A DNA stretch of 64,000 bases, from contig BSBM01000047.1 in NCBI GenBank assembly GCA_027924585.1, positions 22,569,501 through 22,633,500 of the forward strand. Direction: 5' to 3'. The notes under the pieces were generated by a model. That model made no database searches. It saw only the letters and a program-made list of their open reading frames with translations, and was not told the DNA's origin. Origin of the DNA: Larix kaempferi (taxonomy: Eukaryota > Streptophyta > Pinopsida > Pinales > Pinaceae). This document shows positions 46,901 to 56,662 of the stretch, piece by piece. The first letter of the stretch is position 1; each line of letters begins with the position of its first letter. The translations under genes were made by a program, and so were the position numbers.

Positions 46901-47687
46901 TATCTAGGCAGCATTACAGTATGATAATAAACTTTCATAAATATATATAAACTAAAAAACTAAACCAAAACAAATGTAGAACTTGTTTAACTGTGTAGGT
47001 GGAAAAACACCCAAAGAAGACCGTTCCTCCCAACCGGCTCCTGAAATCATCCAAGCTTACTTTCTTTAGGACCCCCAAGCCTGTTCACTGAATCACCAGG
47101 ACGAAGATACTATGTAGAAGTATGTGACAATCTCTTTGTGTCTCAGCAATCATGAAGAGTTGCATACAAAACACTCTCTTCAAAACTTAGCAAAATAGAA
47201 CAGTCTTATCCTGCAACTCATTAGTTAGCATTCCCCTCATCTAATCTCTTGTGTGCTCAACATAGCAGCTTCCAAAAAATCACAAGGAAAAACTGGTGAG
47301 CCTCTTGCCCAATTCGATGGATATAAGTTTGCCTAGGTCTTTGGGTCAGTTTATCATTTAATGAGCCACCTGCTCAGTTCCACCTTTCTTGGGGAACATG
47401 ACCACAGTTTTAGGGAAGTTGCCTCTTGCAATAGCTAGTAAGTGAATGCATATGCTACCACTTGTCAATTTCCTTCTACACCAGTTTCATTCCTCCTAGT
47501 GGTTCAATGAACACTCTTCAACAGTCCTCTTTGGATGAGTGTCTCCTATTTTAATTTATTGAATAATAATAATATTCAATTACAGTCATCCTAGACCATC
47601 CTTGGTCAATAACATAAAACTTTACAATAAAATTTAAAGTAATGTTTTTCCTCAACATAAAATATTTTCAAGTATAGGTAGGTTACA
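43962..47687 (+). mobile_element. Giant solo LTR, 3.7 kb, with perfect TSD
   Basis: The segment starts TGTAACATCTCC and ends GTAGGTTACA and is flanked by identical repeats aggat at 43957-43961 and 47688-47692. It is collinear with the 4.3-kb solo LTR at 14035, sharing ACTTAGCTTCCATGAAGC near 44420, TGGTAAGCCCCGGGC near 45256, 'aggacccccaagcctg' near 47069 and 'gagccacctgctcag' near 47362. The empty site obtained by joining the flanks (acaagttttgaaggatgcccc) resembles a nearby duplicate at 47768-47790, which supports these exact boundaries. It contains several short palindromes of the form GGGTTNNANCCC (45585-46240). Its ORFs (45131-45325, 46549-46899) match nothing. Confidence 0.85.
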
Positions 47688-47692
47688 AGGAT

Positions 47693-49180
47693 GCCCCTTT
47701 CTTAAAAATAAAATACCTTTATAAAAAACAAAAAATCATAAGTATTGATGAGAAACAATTTATCTAAACAAGTTTTGGAGGATGACCCTTTCCTAAGGAT
47801 AATCATTCTAAATACACACATTAAATATAATTATAATAATGAACTAGATTTTAAAAAATGATGAAATGATCACATAAGTAACTTACTAAACTTTATATAA
47901 AAATATTTCCAATCAATCTTGGATGCAAGTGGTCAGTGATCAAACTAAGGACAGGCACTTTCACAGAATAGAAATTCAATTTCTCTATTATAGTCTAGGG
48001 TGTTGAGTCCGTTGAATCGTAATCAAGTTATATGACTAAATTTATGTTGTTATGGTTATGTTATCGAATTTGTATTAGGTAGTAATTATGGAGAATGTTA
48101 TTATAGTCGGTTCCCTTAGTAGCATTGTTCTTTGGAGTCTAAAATACGTAGTTCCTGGTGGTCAGTTGGGTTATGTATATGCCCTATTTTCCCTTATAGG
48201 GAGGGGTGTTTGGTTATGGAGGCTTTGGTCATGCGTGATAGACTCTCTGGGAGATGGTCAATTGATTGTGGAAGACATGAAACTGTGATATGTACTCTTG
48301 TTTTGATAATATAATATAGTCATATCTTATTTAAAAAAAAAGTTTCAATCAAATAATTTAATTTCAATTCAAAAACACTTTATCTCATCTTAACAACTTT
48401 AATAGATTAGAAAAAAATTGTTCAAATAATTATGATCAAATAACTTAATGAAATTTCTATGTTTCCTTTGTTTTTTGTGGATTAATAAGTTTTAGAATTT
48501 GATTTTATTTTTTATTTTCAATAGAAATTATTAGGAATTATATTAAAAAGGAAGCTCAATCAAGCACATGATTACAAAGAAAAACTTCTTAGCGGTAAAA
48601 TTCTATACTTCCTAAAGTAAATCCAACTTCCCTAACTAGCCTAGGACATTTACGATTACAATCTTTTTCCTGGTTGCTAGTCTTTCCCGCATATTCATGA
48701 CAACTATGATTAATTATGTTGTGTGGGAAACATATTTCCACATGTCATTTTCTCATTCCAATTTTATATGGCTATTGGTCAAAAGCACGTTGTAGTTTCC
48801 CTTATGTGCACGGTTCTTAGTCCATCTTCATGGCTATCGGTCAAAAACACTTACTGTGAGTAGCTATGAATTTATTTATTTTTGGCTATTTTTATTAGAT
48901 ACAGAAAAATGGCAAACACAAATGGTTAGGAATTAATACAAGTGATTTTTTTAAATATAGAAAAAAAAATTAGATACAGAAAAATGGCAAACACAAATTG
49001 TTAGGAATTAATATAAGGAATCATAAATTCAAACCTCATGAGGGAGGAGTAGTTGAATAAAAAACAAGGATTTGACGAAAATAAAATCGCCAGATTCTTA
49101 TTAACTAAAACTAACGTTCCCAATTCTAATGCATTCATTACTGGAGGCAGTCAAGGTTACAGTTACCAACTTACCTATCA
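47693..49180. other. No recognisable gene
   Basis: AT-rich. Positions 47768-47810 duplicate the LTR target region. A direct repeat, 'agatacagaaaaatggcaaacacaaa', occurs at about 48899 and 48973. The short frame at 48088-48288 lacks any domain. The last few hundred bases are the likely promoter side of the VQ gene. Confidence 0.5.
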
Positions 49181-49195
49181 TTACCTCACAATTTG

Positions 49196-49203
49196 TATAA
49201 ATA
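49196..49203 (+). promoter_or_regulatory. TATA box of the VQ gene
   Basis: TATAAATA lies about 75 bases upstream of the VQ frame, so transcription would start near 49228. An ATG at 49211 would give only a 13-codon frame and may lie upstream of the start site. Confidence 0.6.
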
Positions 49204-49273
49204 GTCGCCAATGGCACACAGCACGGCATTTCAATCTGTGTGTGTAGATTAACCTTTACGCGAAGATTCAAAT

Positions 49274-49738
49274 GTGAGTCCGGCCACAGTTGGATTAATT
49301 AAGAAGAAACGACGCAGACATTCGAGCGAGGTGAGTCGAAAGGCTACAGTTGTGATGACAGACCCATACAGTTTCCAGGCAGAGGTGAGTCGAAAGGCTA
49401 CGGTTGTGATGACAGACCCATACAGTTTCCAGGCAGAGGTGCAGAAGTTCACAGGAATGCCCATCACTTCATCCGAGAGGGCGCCTTTGCTCTTCAAGCC
49501 CACGCCGCACCGACCAGAAATTAATGTACCAGTGACCACCTTCCCTGCTCTATCTTCAGTGCTCACGAATTCTACATATTGTTGTAATCTCCCACCTTTA
49601 TCTCATCTATTAACAGAGGATGATCTTCTGCTTAATACGACTAATTCTATGTTGCAGCAGGTCAAGTCTGGGCAATTTCAGAGTGATTTTGACAACTTAG
49701 ATTTTCATGGATCATGGTTTCCTGCTTTTCAACGATAA
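49274..49738 (+). CDS. VQ-motif protein with a 54-bp internal duplication
   Basis: The 154-codon frame carries SFQAEVQKFTGMP, a clear FxxxVQxxTG motif, preceded by a basic KKKRRRHS stretch as in plant VQ proteins, which are small nuclear cofactors of WRKY factors in defence and development. An 18-residue unit (EVSRKATVVMTDPYSFQA) is repeated in tandem, so the first copy holds only half the motif (SFQAEVSRK) and the second the complete motif. The C-terminus has LTEDDLLLN and FDNLDFHGSWFPAF blocks. The frame has no ATG at its start: position 49274 is GTG, and the nearby ATG at 49272 is two bases off and followed by TGA. In-frame ATGs lie at 49355 and 49409. I use 49274 because the basic stretch is part of the conserved region. 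A missed upstream intron is possible, though most VQ genes have none. Intronless layout and a TATA box fit a host gene. Confidence 0.75.
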   Translation: MSPATVGLIKKKRRRHSSEVSRKATVVMTDPYSFQAEVSRKATVVMTDPYSFQAEVQKFTGMPITSSERAPLLFKPTPHRPEINVPVTTFPALSSVLTNSTYCCNLPPLSHLLTEDDLLLNTTNSMLQQVKSGQFQSDFDNLDFHGSWFPAFQR

Positions 49739-50217
49739 CAAAAACAAATAATTACAAGTCTAGCGATACAGATACCTTACTGTTTGACGAGCTTTTGGAA
49801 GAATTGGAGCTCACTGAAAATAATGATGTAATATGAAATTTCTGTTTCCTGCTTGTTTCTCTGCTGGAAACGCTATGCTAATTATAAGATAAGGTTTCTA
49901 GTTTGTTTTATTTTAAATGTGTATTTTCACAAGGTTCTTTATCTAATGAAGCGATTCTACCATTGACCATTCTCAGTTTACTATGAAGCTTCTCCGTAGA
50001 CAATATTTCTCACCTCAGAAATTTCAATACTCAAAAGAGTGAAGGTTAGAATAGGATTTGGAATGTATTTTTATTTTATTTTAAGTAGCCAACATCTTAG
50101 TTTTTTTAGCATCCATGGAATGTATTCTCTGTTTTTTTTATGAATAAGAAAAATATGATTTTTTCTTTGGGAAAAAAATATGGTTCCATATATATAAACA
50201 AATTAATTTGAAACTTC
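49739..50217. other. 3' flank of the VQ gene
   Basis: No coding content recognised. Probable 3' untranslated region at the start; no clear single polyadenylation signal. Confidence 0.5.
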
Positions 50218-50502
50218 AAAATTTATTTTATTTTAAAATATTTTAATTTTATCCATTCAATTTGTATTAATTATATAATTTCATTTTTATGAAAATAAAT
50301 ATTTTATCAATTCATTATTTTTTTTGTACATTTGATTGCAGATCAAGAGCTCTTCAATTAAAATTTATTTTATTTTAATATATTTTAATTTTATCCATTC
50401 AATATGTATTAATTATATAATTTCATTTTTTTGAAAATATAATATTTTATCAATTCATTATTATTTTTTAGGGCATTTGATTGTCCATCAAGAGCTCATC
50501 AT
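50218..50502. repeat. 142-bp tandem duplication
   Basis: Two units begin at 50218 and 50360 with 'aaaatttattttatttt' and share 'tttatccattcaat', 'gtattaattatataatttc' and 'catttgattg...atcaagagctc', differing by point changes and small indels. Confidence 0.85.
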
Positions 50503-51012
50503 TTTTTTTTCTGGAAAAAAAATCAAGAGGTCATATGTTCCAATCTAGTTGGGCCTTTTAATGAGAACCTAAATAATACAGAAATTTAAGATAGACACTA
50601 TATAAATGTATGATGCTAAAGCTTTTATATTTGTATTATACTAGGAACTTATCCAATCTTTTATTTCATCAAAATTATAGTGATTTAAGAACTTATTTTT
50701 CTAAACCTTTTCAACATAGAAATAAAACTCTGAAATAAATTAATAAATTTTTTATTTTTTTCTTAAAATCTATAAATCAAAATTAATATAAATAGACATT
50801 AATATTATAATCATGATCTTAATATTATTATTAACTGATTTATAATTGAAAACAATATACTATTTTATAATAACATAATATTTTAAAAATTTATTAATAA
50901 TTTGGAAATTGAAAACTAACTTTCAAGAATAGTTATCATTCTTATTTTTAATATATTTTTTATTAATTTTAATTAATTTCTGATCATTGATTTTTTATAT
51001 CATATTTTATTG
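50503..51012. other. AT-rich, no gene
   Basis: From about 50880 the sequence is the second copy of the repeat also found at 39170. No coding content. Confidence 0.5.
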
Positions 51013-51190
51013 GAATGGAGGCTCAAAAGTGGAGCACTGTGGATTAATGCTGGAGACAAAAACACACAAATTTTCCACTCTTTTGCCTCTGCAAGAAGGA
51101 CAAAGAAGACCATTCGGTGTCTGCAGGATGCAATGCGATCTACTTTCACAGTTGAAGGTGGTAAAACTATTTTCAAAATTTTTCACTGAA
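51013..51190 (+). pseudogene. LINE polyprotein fragment, region before RT
   Basis: One frame reads EWRLKSGALWINAGDKNTQ, IFHSFASARRTKKTIRCLQDA and ends at a stop near 51190. This matches the block shortly upstream of reverse transcriptase in plant LINE polyproteins, where the usual pattern is W-x-x-x-GD-x-NT-x-FFH-x-x-A-x-x-RR. It sits inside the AT-rich repeat, in the place where the sister copy at 39260-40260 has different sequence, and no poly(A) or TSD is evident. It may have been captured by the repeat or inserted as a short fragment. Confidence 0.7.
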
Positions 51191-52126
51191 ATGGTATCAT
51201 TAACCATATTAAGTATCATTTTTTAATTAAATATTGTAAAAAAGAGTATTGAAGAATTTTGCAATATAACTCATTATCAAAGAAATTAGGAGTTTATAAA
51301 AATGCTTTGACTTAAAAGATACTAATTTAAAATATTAATGTTTATTTAGAAATATAAAGAATATATAATTTTTTTTTAAATTCACAGTAGAATATATATC
51401 TTACTTTTTTTCAACTTGAAATGTGGTTTCAAAAAATTTCATATAATCTTTTTTTATTTCAATAAACACCTAAATCTCAAATCAATATAAAAAAATAATC
51501 ACTTAAAAAATTAATTCTATTTAATCAAAATAATTTTATGCATTATAAACATTAAGACTATTTAATCAAAATAATTTTGTGCATTGTAAACATTACCACA
51601 TTGGATAAAAATATAAATGCAATGATTTTGATTAATAGAAAATTATTTAAGTTGAATCTAAGTAATTCATTAGGTTAAAATGTGGATACATACTCCTAGA
51701 TCATAGTTTCTTAAACTAAAAACCACTTCCACACGTCACAAAATTCTAACTAAAAATAAATAATTATTTAGTAAAACTAATATTTATTAAAAATATTTTC
51801 CTTTAAAATGTTGTTCACCTTAACATCACCTCGTATACGTGATGCCAAAAGATAGTTGTCTTTCTTAATTATATGTCTACATCATGGCAGAATGCGCCTT
51901 TCACATATGTCTACATCATGACTAAGAATGCCATGGTAGGCCATTCAATAAAATCAGAGTCAAAACTAGCAAGCCAAGTCATGGTAGGCCATTCACGTAT
52001 TGTTTCCGAATGTTATGTTTTCATTTCAATTTAGTGCAATGATTCTCAATTTAAACTAGCAAGCCAAGTCATACCCCGGGCAGTCAAGTTTACTGTTAAC
52101 ATCACGCACCATACAAATGTTGAAGT
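51191..52126. repeat. Second copy of the AT-rich interspersed repeat
   Basis: Matches 40260-41215 in order, including 'gatttcaaaaaatttcatataatc', 'aatgccatggtaggccattcaataaaatcagagtca' and 'cgtattgtttccgaatgttatg'. A piece of this last block is locally repeated at 51935-52010. It ends at the junction with element B after 'caccatacaaatgttgaag'. Confidence 0.8.
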
Positions 52127-52942
52127 AGCTGGCCATTGAGAGGACCTGCCAAGCGAAAAGGGCAATGACCCCTACCTGATTGACTAGTTCCCACCCGTGA
52201 GGTAAACCAAGAGCTGTCGTTTGTGGCAAAGCGGTTATCAGTTTTACCTGAGCCGTGGAGTGAGGGGTACTGCCCCAATACGCAAGCCGTCAGACAGCAT
52301 TGGTGGCCGAGTGAAAACCCTGAAATGTTAGGAAGCCGCACATACCTGGGGTCCATATCTACTTTCAGCTGAACTATTGCCGATCACTGTTGCGCCGTTT
52401 CAGATCCATTTTGCAAGCAGTTCCCGATCCAGCCGTTCGGCGTTGTTCCAGATTCCTTTTGAGTCGTAACTGCTCCAGTCTGTTAAAAAAAAAAAAAAAA
52501 AAAAATTCAACTTTTCTCCATATCTCCCTTATTTTACCTCTGTTTCCATTCTGCATATTTCATTCCTGAGGACCCTATCCTCAATTCCCCTTCCTACAGC
52601 CAGAAATCTCACATTTGTCGATTTTTAGGGTTTTCCATAACTTCCTCAGATTTCACCCAATCACCTTCAAATTTTACCACAGAGTTCCTTTCTGAATTCT
52701 GCTTCTTTGTTCCCCTCTGCCAAATTTTCCCATTCTTTCAACCCGCTTCTGAAATCCTCATTTTTGCTTCCCTGTCTATCCAACAGTGTCCAAAACCTAG
52801 TCAAACCCCAATTACCTTTCTGATTTTTTCCCAAATCCAAATTTTCCCTTACTGAAGTAGTTCCTGTTTTTGTTTTCCTACCCAGTCAACAAAAAAAAAA
52901 AAAAACCTGGTTACGGTTGTCACCCGTGCAGGAGCACACACC

Positions 52943-54385
52943 ATGGAGGAAGCACTTGCAGCGATCCAAACCAAACTCCAAGATCTGGATGAAAAATTTC
53001 TCAGCCTCCATCTTCATCATTCAGCCATGAACAATACCAGACAGCCAGAATCTTTTGCAGCCACCGGGTTCTCTGCTTCTAGCAATTTTCGTGGGCCGAA
53101 GCTTGATTTTCCTCGCTTCAATGGTACTGATCCGACTGGATGGATATACCGAGCAGAACAATATTTCAGTCTGCATAATACTTTTGATGTTCAGAAAGTT
53201 CCACTTGCATCCTTTCATTTGGAACAAGAAGCCCTTCAATGGTACCGTTGGTACATCAAAGCTCATCCCGAGCCAAACTGGACAGATTTTTGCCAACTCA
53301 TTTTGCCACGATTTGGTCCTAGTGCTTTTGACGACTTCACAGGAGCACTCACTAAACTTCACCAAACTGGCATAGTGAGAGAGTATCAGATGGAATTTGA
53401 GAAACTAGCCAATCACACAGAAGGATTGTCTGATGAATTCTACAGGAGTTGTTTTATCAGTGGTCTCAAGGATGAAATCTGCTCAGAGGTCAAAATGTTT
53501 TGTCCCAACACAATGATGGAAGGCCTAGGGTTGGCTAAGTTGGCCGAGGACAAGATCGCAGCTCAACAACGCTCCAAACCCACCTTTGTTCCCTTCAGAA
53601 ATATGGGTTCCCAACGACCTCCCATCACGCCTGCTCCTCAACCAACTCCTATCAAGCATTTGTCTGAAATAGAAATGCAGGCACGCCGAGAAAAAGGGCT
53701 TTGCTATAATTGTGATGAGAAATTCACTCGGGGACATAGATGTGTTCAACAAAAGCTCTATATCTTGGATGTGGATTCTCCGCCTGCCTTAGAACTTGGT
53801 GAAGAAGCTACAGATACAGTATATGATCCGGTCGACATGCAACACCCGCCTGTTGACACCCCATCTCAGGACAACCCACCCGAGATCTCTCTCCATGCTG
53901 TAACCGACGTCACCACCCGACAAACAATGCGGGTCAGGGGATACTTCAAGAAGCTCCCTCTTACCATACTCATTGATTCTGGTAGCACTCATAACTTCAT
54001 TGACCCTCGAATTGCCAAACAGGATGATTGTTTTGTCCATCCTTGCTCCAACTTTGAAGTCATGGTTGCCAATGGGGGCACCTTACCTTGCAAGGGGAAG
54101 TCTCACAATGTGCGTATCTCTATGGAAGATTATAACCTACGCTCTGACATGTTTGCCTTGTCAGTAGGCGAATGTGATGTGGTTTTGGGCGTTCAATGGT
54201 TACGCACACTTGGCCCCATCTTATGGGATTTTGCTGAACTCTGGATGCAGTTTAACGTCAATGGGGCACAACACAAATTTCGGGGCTTACAACCAGGGTC
54301 TCTCTGCATCATCAGTTCACATCGCCTGGAAAAAATCCTTAAGAAGAATTCACATGGTGTCATCGCTCAGCTCAATTCCATTTAG
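52943..54385 (+). CDS. gag: Gag-protease polyprotein of element B
   Basis: A 480-codon frame beginning MEEALAAIQTKLQDLD. In element A the protein starts ten residues earlier; here the corresponding codon is ACG instead of ATG (52913-52915), so translation would have to use the next ATG at 52943. Gag includes FPRFNGTDPTGWIYRAEQYF near 57-75 and the WYRW block near 100. The knuckle CYNCDEKFTRGHRC lies near 254-267. Protease reads LIDSGSTHNFIDPRIAKQ near 343-360 (catalytic Asp about 345) and VVLGVQWLRTLGPILWDFAELWMQF. The frame runs on to GVIAQLNSI and a TAG, where element A has CAG, so the stop is probably secondary. It is the longest intact Gag-protease in the window and differs from A mostly by single substitutions. 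Confidence 0.88.
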   Translation: MEEALAAIQTKLQDLDEKFLSLHLHHSAMNNTRQPESFAATGFSASSNFRGPKLDFPRFNGTDPTGWIYRAEQYFSLHNTFDVQKVPLASFHLEQEALQWYRWYIKAHPEPNWTDFCQLILPRFGPSAFDDFTGALTKLHQTGIVREYQMEFEKLANHTEGLSDEFYRSCFISGLKDEICSEVKMFCPNTMMEGLGLAKLAEDKIAAQQRSKPTFVPFRNMGSQRPPITPAPQPTPIKHLSEIEMQARREKGLCYNCDEKFTRGHRCVQQKLYILDVDSPPALELGEEATDTVYDPVDMQHPPVDTPSQDNPPEISLHAVTDVTTRQTMRVRGYFKKLPLTILIDSGSTHNFIDPRIAKQDDCFVHPCSNFEVMVANGGTLPCKGKSHNVRISMEDYNLRSDMFALSVGECDVVLGVQWLRTLGPILWDFAELWMQFNVNGAQHKFRGLQPGSLCIISSHRLEKILKKNSHGVIAQLNSI

Positions 54386-55431
54386 ATGCACCCATCAACA
54401 GTCTCCACTACTTCCTTGGATAGATATGCAGGTATCTTTGTTGAACCAATGAGCTTGCTTCCTTCAAGAGACCTTTCCGGTAAGAATGTAACCACATTTA
54501 CCTCTCAACAGGAAATGATGGCTATTTTGCATGTAGTACAGAAGTGGTAGGCATACCTATTAGGCAATTATTTATGCATCAAGACTGATCTCCCGAGTCT
54601 GGAAAATTTTCTGGAACAATGGGTCTGCTCCCCAACACACCTGCAATGGGTTATCCAACTCATGGGTTATCCCTATGTCATCACTTACAAGAAGGGTAAG
54701 GACAATATGGTGGAAGATGCTCCTTCTCGCACAATTGATGACACAGTTTCTCTTACAGCTCTTTCTCTCCTTGTTCCAAATTGGTTGCCATATGTTCAAC
54801 AGGGCTATCTCTTCTATGATCTCCATGCTTCTTCATCAACATGGCACTCTGGGTTCTGCAAAATGTATGACCAGGAACAATGTAACTTCTTTTGGCTGGG
54901 ACTAAAAATGACAATTCAACAGCTGGTGGCTAACGATGATACTTTCCAAGTCAACAAGGGGGAACCAACACTCCTTTCAGGATTGATCAAACCCTTCCCA
55001 TCACTACACAGCTTTGGCCAACTATTTCTATGGATTTCCTAGCAGCACTCTGGTGGTACAATACCACATCTCAAAGGACACCATATGAAGCAGTCTATGG
55101 ACAAACACCGCCAGTTCTTCTTCCATACACCCTTAGCAGCTCCCCAGTTCAGGAAATTGACTCGGTTCTTCGAAACCGCGATCAGATTCTTCTCGTTCTG
55201 CAGGACAATCTTCACATGGCCAGAATTCGCCTGAAACAACAAGCCGATCAGCACCGTTCTGAGCGCATTTTCCACGCAGCTGACAGGGGTCTTCTTCATC
55301 TACAACCTTCCAAGCAATCCTCCTTGACACTCCAAAGGCGTCAGTGGCCCGAAATGCAAACCAAGGATGCTACTGGGGAACCACTCCTTCAGATTCTGCA
55401 GCAATTTCTCCAACCAAAGCTTTGAGGACAA
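54386..55431 (+). pseudogene. RNase H and integrase remnants of element B
   Basis: After the linker (FVEPMSLLPSRD) the sequence jumps to SGKNVTTFTSQQEMMAILHVVQKW, then a stop, then the RNase H end with LMGYPYVITYKKGKDNMVEDAPSRT, where the ADALSR motif reads EDAPSR. The integrase N-terminal part follows (FCKMYDQEQCNFFW, TIQQLVANDDTFQ, with the zinc Cys lost), then SMDFL joined directly to AALWWYNTTSQRTPYEAVYGQ, which is beyond the catalytic core. The C-terminal part runs to DNLHMARIRLKQQADQHRSER and LQPSKQ. The joins coincide with those of element A at 21.0-22.0 kb. Confidence 0.82.
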
Positions 55432-55441
55432 AGCTTTTTCT

Positions 55442-55454
55442 AAGGGAGAGGGGA
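55442..55454 (+). other. Polypurine tract of element B
   Basis: AAGGGAGAGGGGA directly before the 3' LTR. Confidence 0.85.
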
Positions 55455-55839
55455 TGTTAGGAACCTATGTCAACCCTTCTCTTTACTATGTTAGTATATT
55501 GTTGTTGGACGCATATGCTTTGTAAGTCGTCCCGTAGTATTTGTTGATCCGTAGTTTATATTAGCCCATAGTATTGACCCATAGTATTGGACGCATATGC
55601 TTTGTAAGTCATCCTGTAGTATTATATGTCCCATGGTTTTGACTCATAGTATTGGGCATAGACTTAGTATATAAGTGTGTGTTGAGGTCATTGAAGGCAC
55701 CGTGAAGTTAATTGTATTGAGCTTTCTCAAAGGAGGTTGCCCCCTCGAAGTGGCCCGTGATCAATATAAAAGCGATTATGTTCTATTATTTCTGATATCT
55801 CGTGTATTTGCATTAATTAATCATTGCAGGTACATCACA
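55455..55839 (+). repeat. 3' LTR of element B
   Basis: 385 bases from tgttaggaacc to ggtacatcaca, clearly the same family as the reverse-complemented LTRs of element A, with the internal block 'ggacgcatatgctttgtaagtc' occurring twice and a TATATAAG box at 55668-55675. Confidence 0.9.
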
Positions 55840-56285
55840 AACATGCTCTAGTCGGAAGTAATGATTTTCCAAAAGTAAACATAATGGAATCTATTGGACT
55901 GGGTCCAAAAAAATGGGTGCCTGTGTATGGTTATGCATCGAGGGTAAACCTTATTATCAATGGATGGATCATATTCATCTTTCCGAATATTGATCATATT
56001 GAAGCAATTCTGAAGAGCATATGGTTGGTGAAATAGGGTCGCTTATTCTCAAGTGATGGCATGGAGCCTTTGACCCAGCAAGGGAAAGATAGACCAGGAA
56101 GCATTTGTGGATGTTATTTCCTGGGTTCCCCTCGGAGCTGTGGACACAAAATGTGTTGGAGGGAATTGCAAATACTATTGGTAAATTTATTAGGGTGGAC
56201 AAAAAATCTTTGTATGGAAAGGATAAAAGAGTGGCAAGATTTATGGTTGAGCTCGAGATATCCCTAGGGTTGCCACTAGTACAAA
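55840..56285 (+). pseudogene. L1-type LINE ORF1 remnant (DUF4283)
   Basis: Frames read KKWVPVYGYASRVNLIINGWIIFIFPNIDHIEAILKSIWLVK, then SELWTQNVLEGIANTIGKFIRVDKKSLYGKDKRVARFMVELEISLGLP. The second part is the hallmark end of DUF4283 in plant LINE ORF1 ('GLP...W....L..IA..IG..I..D'). At least two frame changes and a stop break it. It starts immediately at the right edge of element B's LTR, so element B inserted within this LINE. The homologous remnant at 42560-43000 shares about the first 300 bases. Confidence 0.8.
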
Positions 56286-56289
56286 ATGA

Positions 56290-56662
56290 GAGATAAGTGA
56301 CCAGGTGACCAAAAAATTTGGTCAACAAAGTTTTTTCAAGGGATAAATGACCAAAATTGAGAAATTTTAAGTGAGCTAACTAAAAATGACCAAGATAAAT
56401 GACTAATTTGGTCACGAGATAAGAACTAAACTAAAAATGACTAAGATAAATGACCAATTTGTCACGGGATAATAACTAAACTAAAAATGACCACATAACA
56501 ATTGGTCATTTATTTGGTCATTTTTAGTTGTGTCACTCCGACAATGGAAAATTACAATTTTGACAATGAATTTGTACAATTTACTAAATTTTAATACTGG
56601 ACATGGATTCAGAGACCCTAAAACTCTGAATCCATCTGCAGTGTTAAAATTTAGTAAATTGT
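56290..56662. repeat. Foldback-rich repeat block
   Basis: Two to three units of about 50 bases built on aactaaaaatgaccaagata (56378 onward) end in a hairpin with 15-base arms at 56479-56529. A second hairpin has 39-base arms at 56576-56614 and 56624-56662, a 9-base loop and three mismatches. No terminal inverted repeats or TSD bounding the whole block were identified. Confidence 0.8.

Larger units (their letters stand above)
52127..55839 (+). mobile_element. Element B: 5'-truncated sibling of element A
   Basis: Interior and 3' LTR match element A at the same positions, with the reverse transcriptase and integrase core missing at the same joins. The 5' LTR, the primer site and about 150 bases of leader are absent; the left edge falls directly on the AT-rich repeat, so a rearrangement rather than a clean insertion made this boundary. 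The right flank (aacat) is LINE ORF1 sequence, showing the element once inserted into a LINE. Gag-protease is open for 480 codons. A run of about 21 A at 52484-52504 and another at 52892-52906 lie in the leader. Confidence 0.9.

Noticed and set aside
48088-48314. Two overlapping frames with hydrophobic and Trp-rich stretches
   Set aside because: Short, overlapping in different frames and without similarity to any family I know.
53021-53365. 114-codon minus-strand frame, with a similar plus-strand frame at 23123-23467
   Set aside because: Both are antisense to the same part of Gag in elements B and A; the similarity follows from the sense-strand homology.
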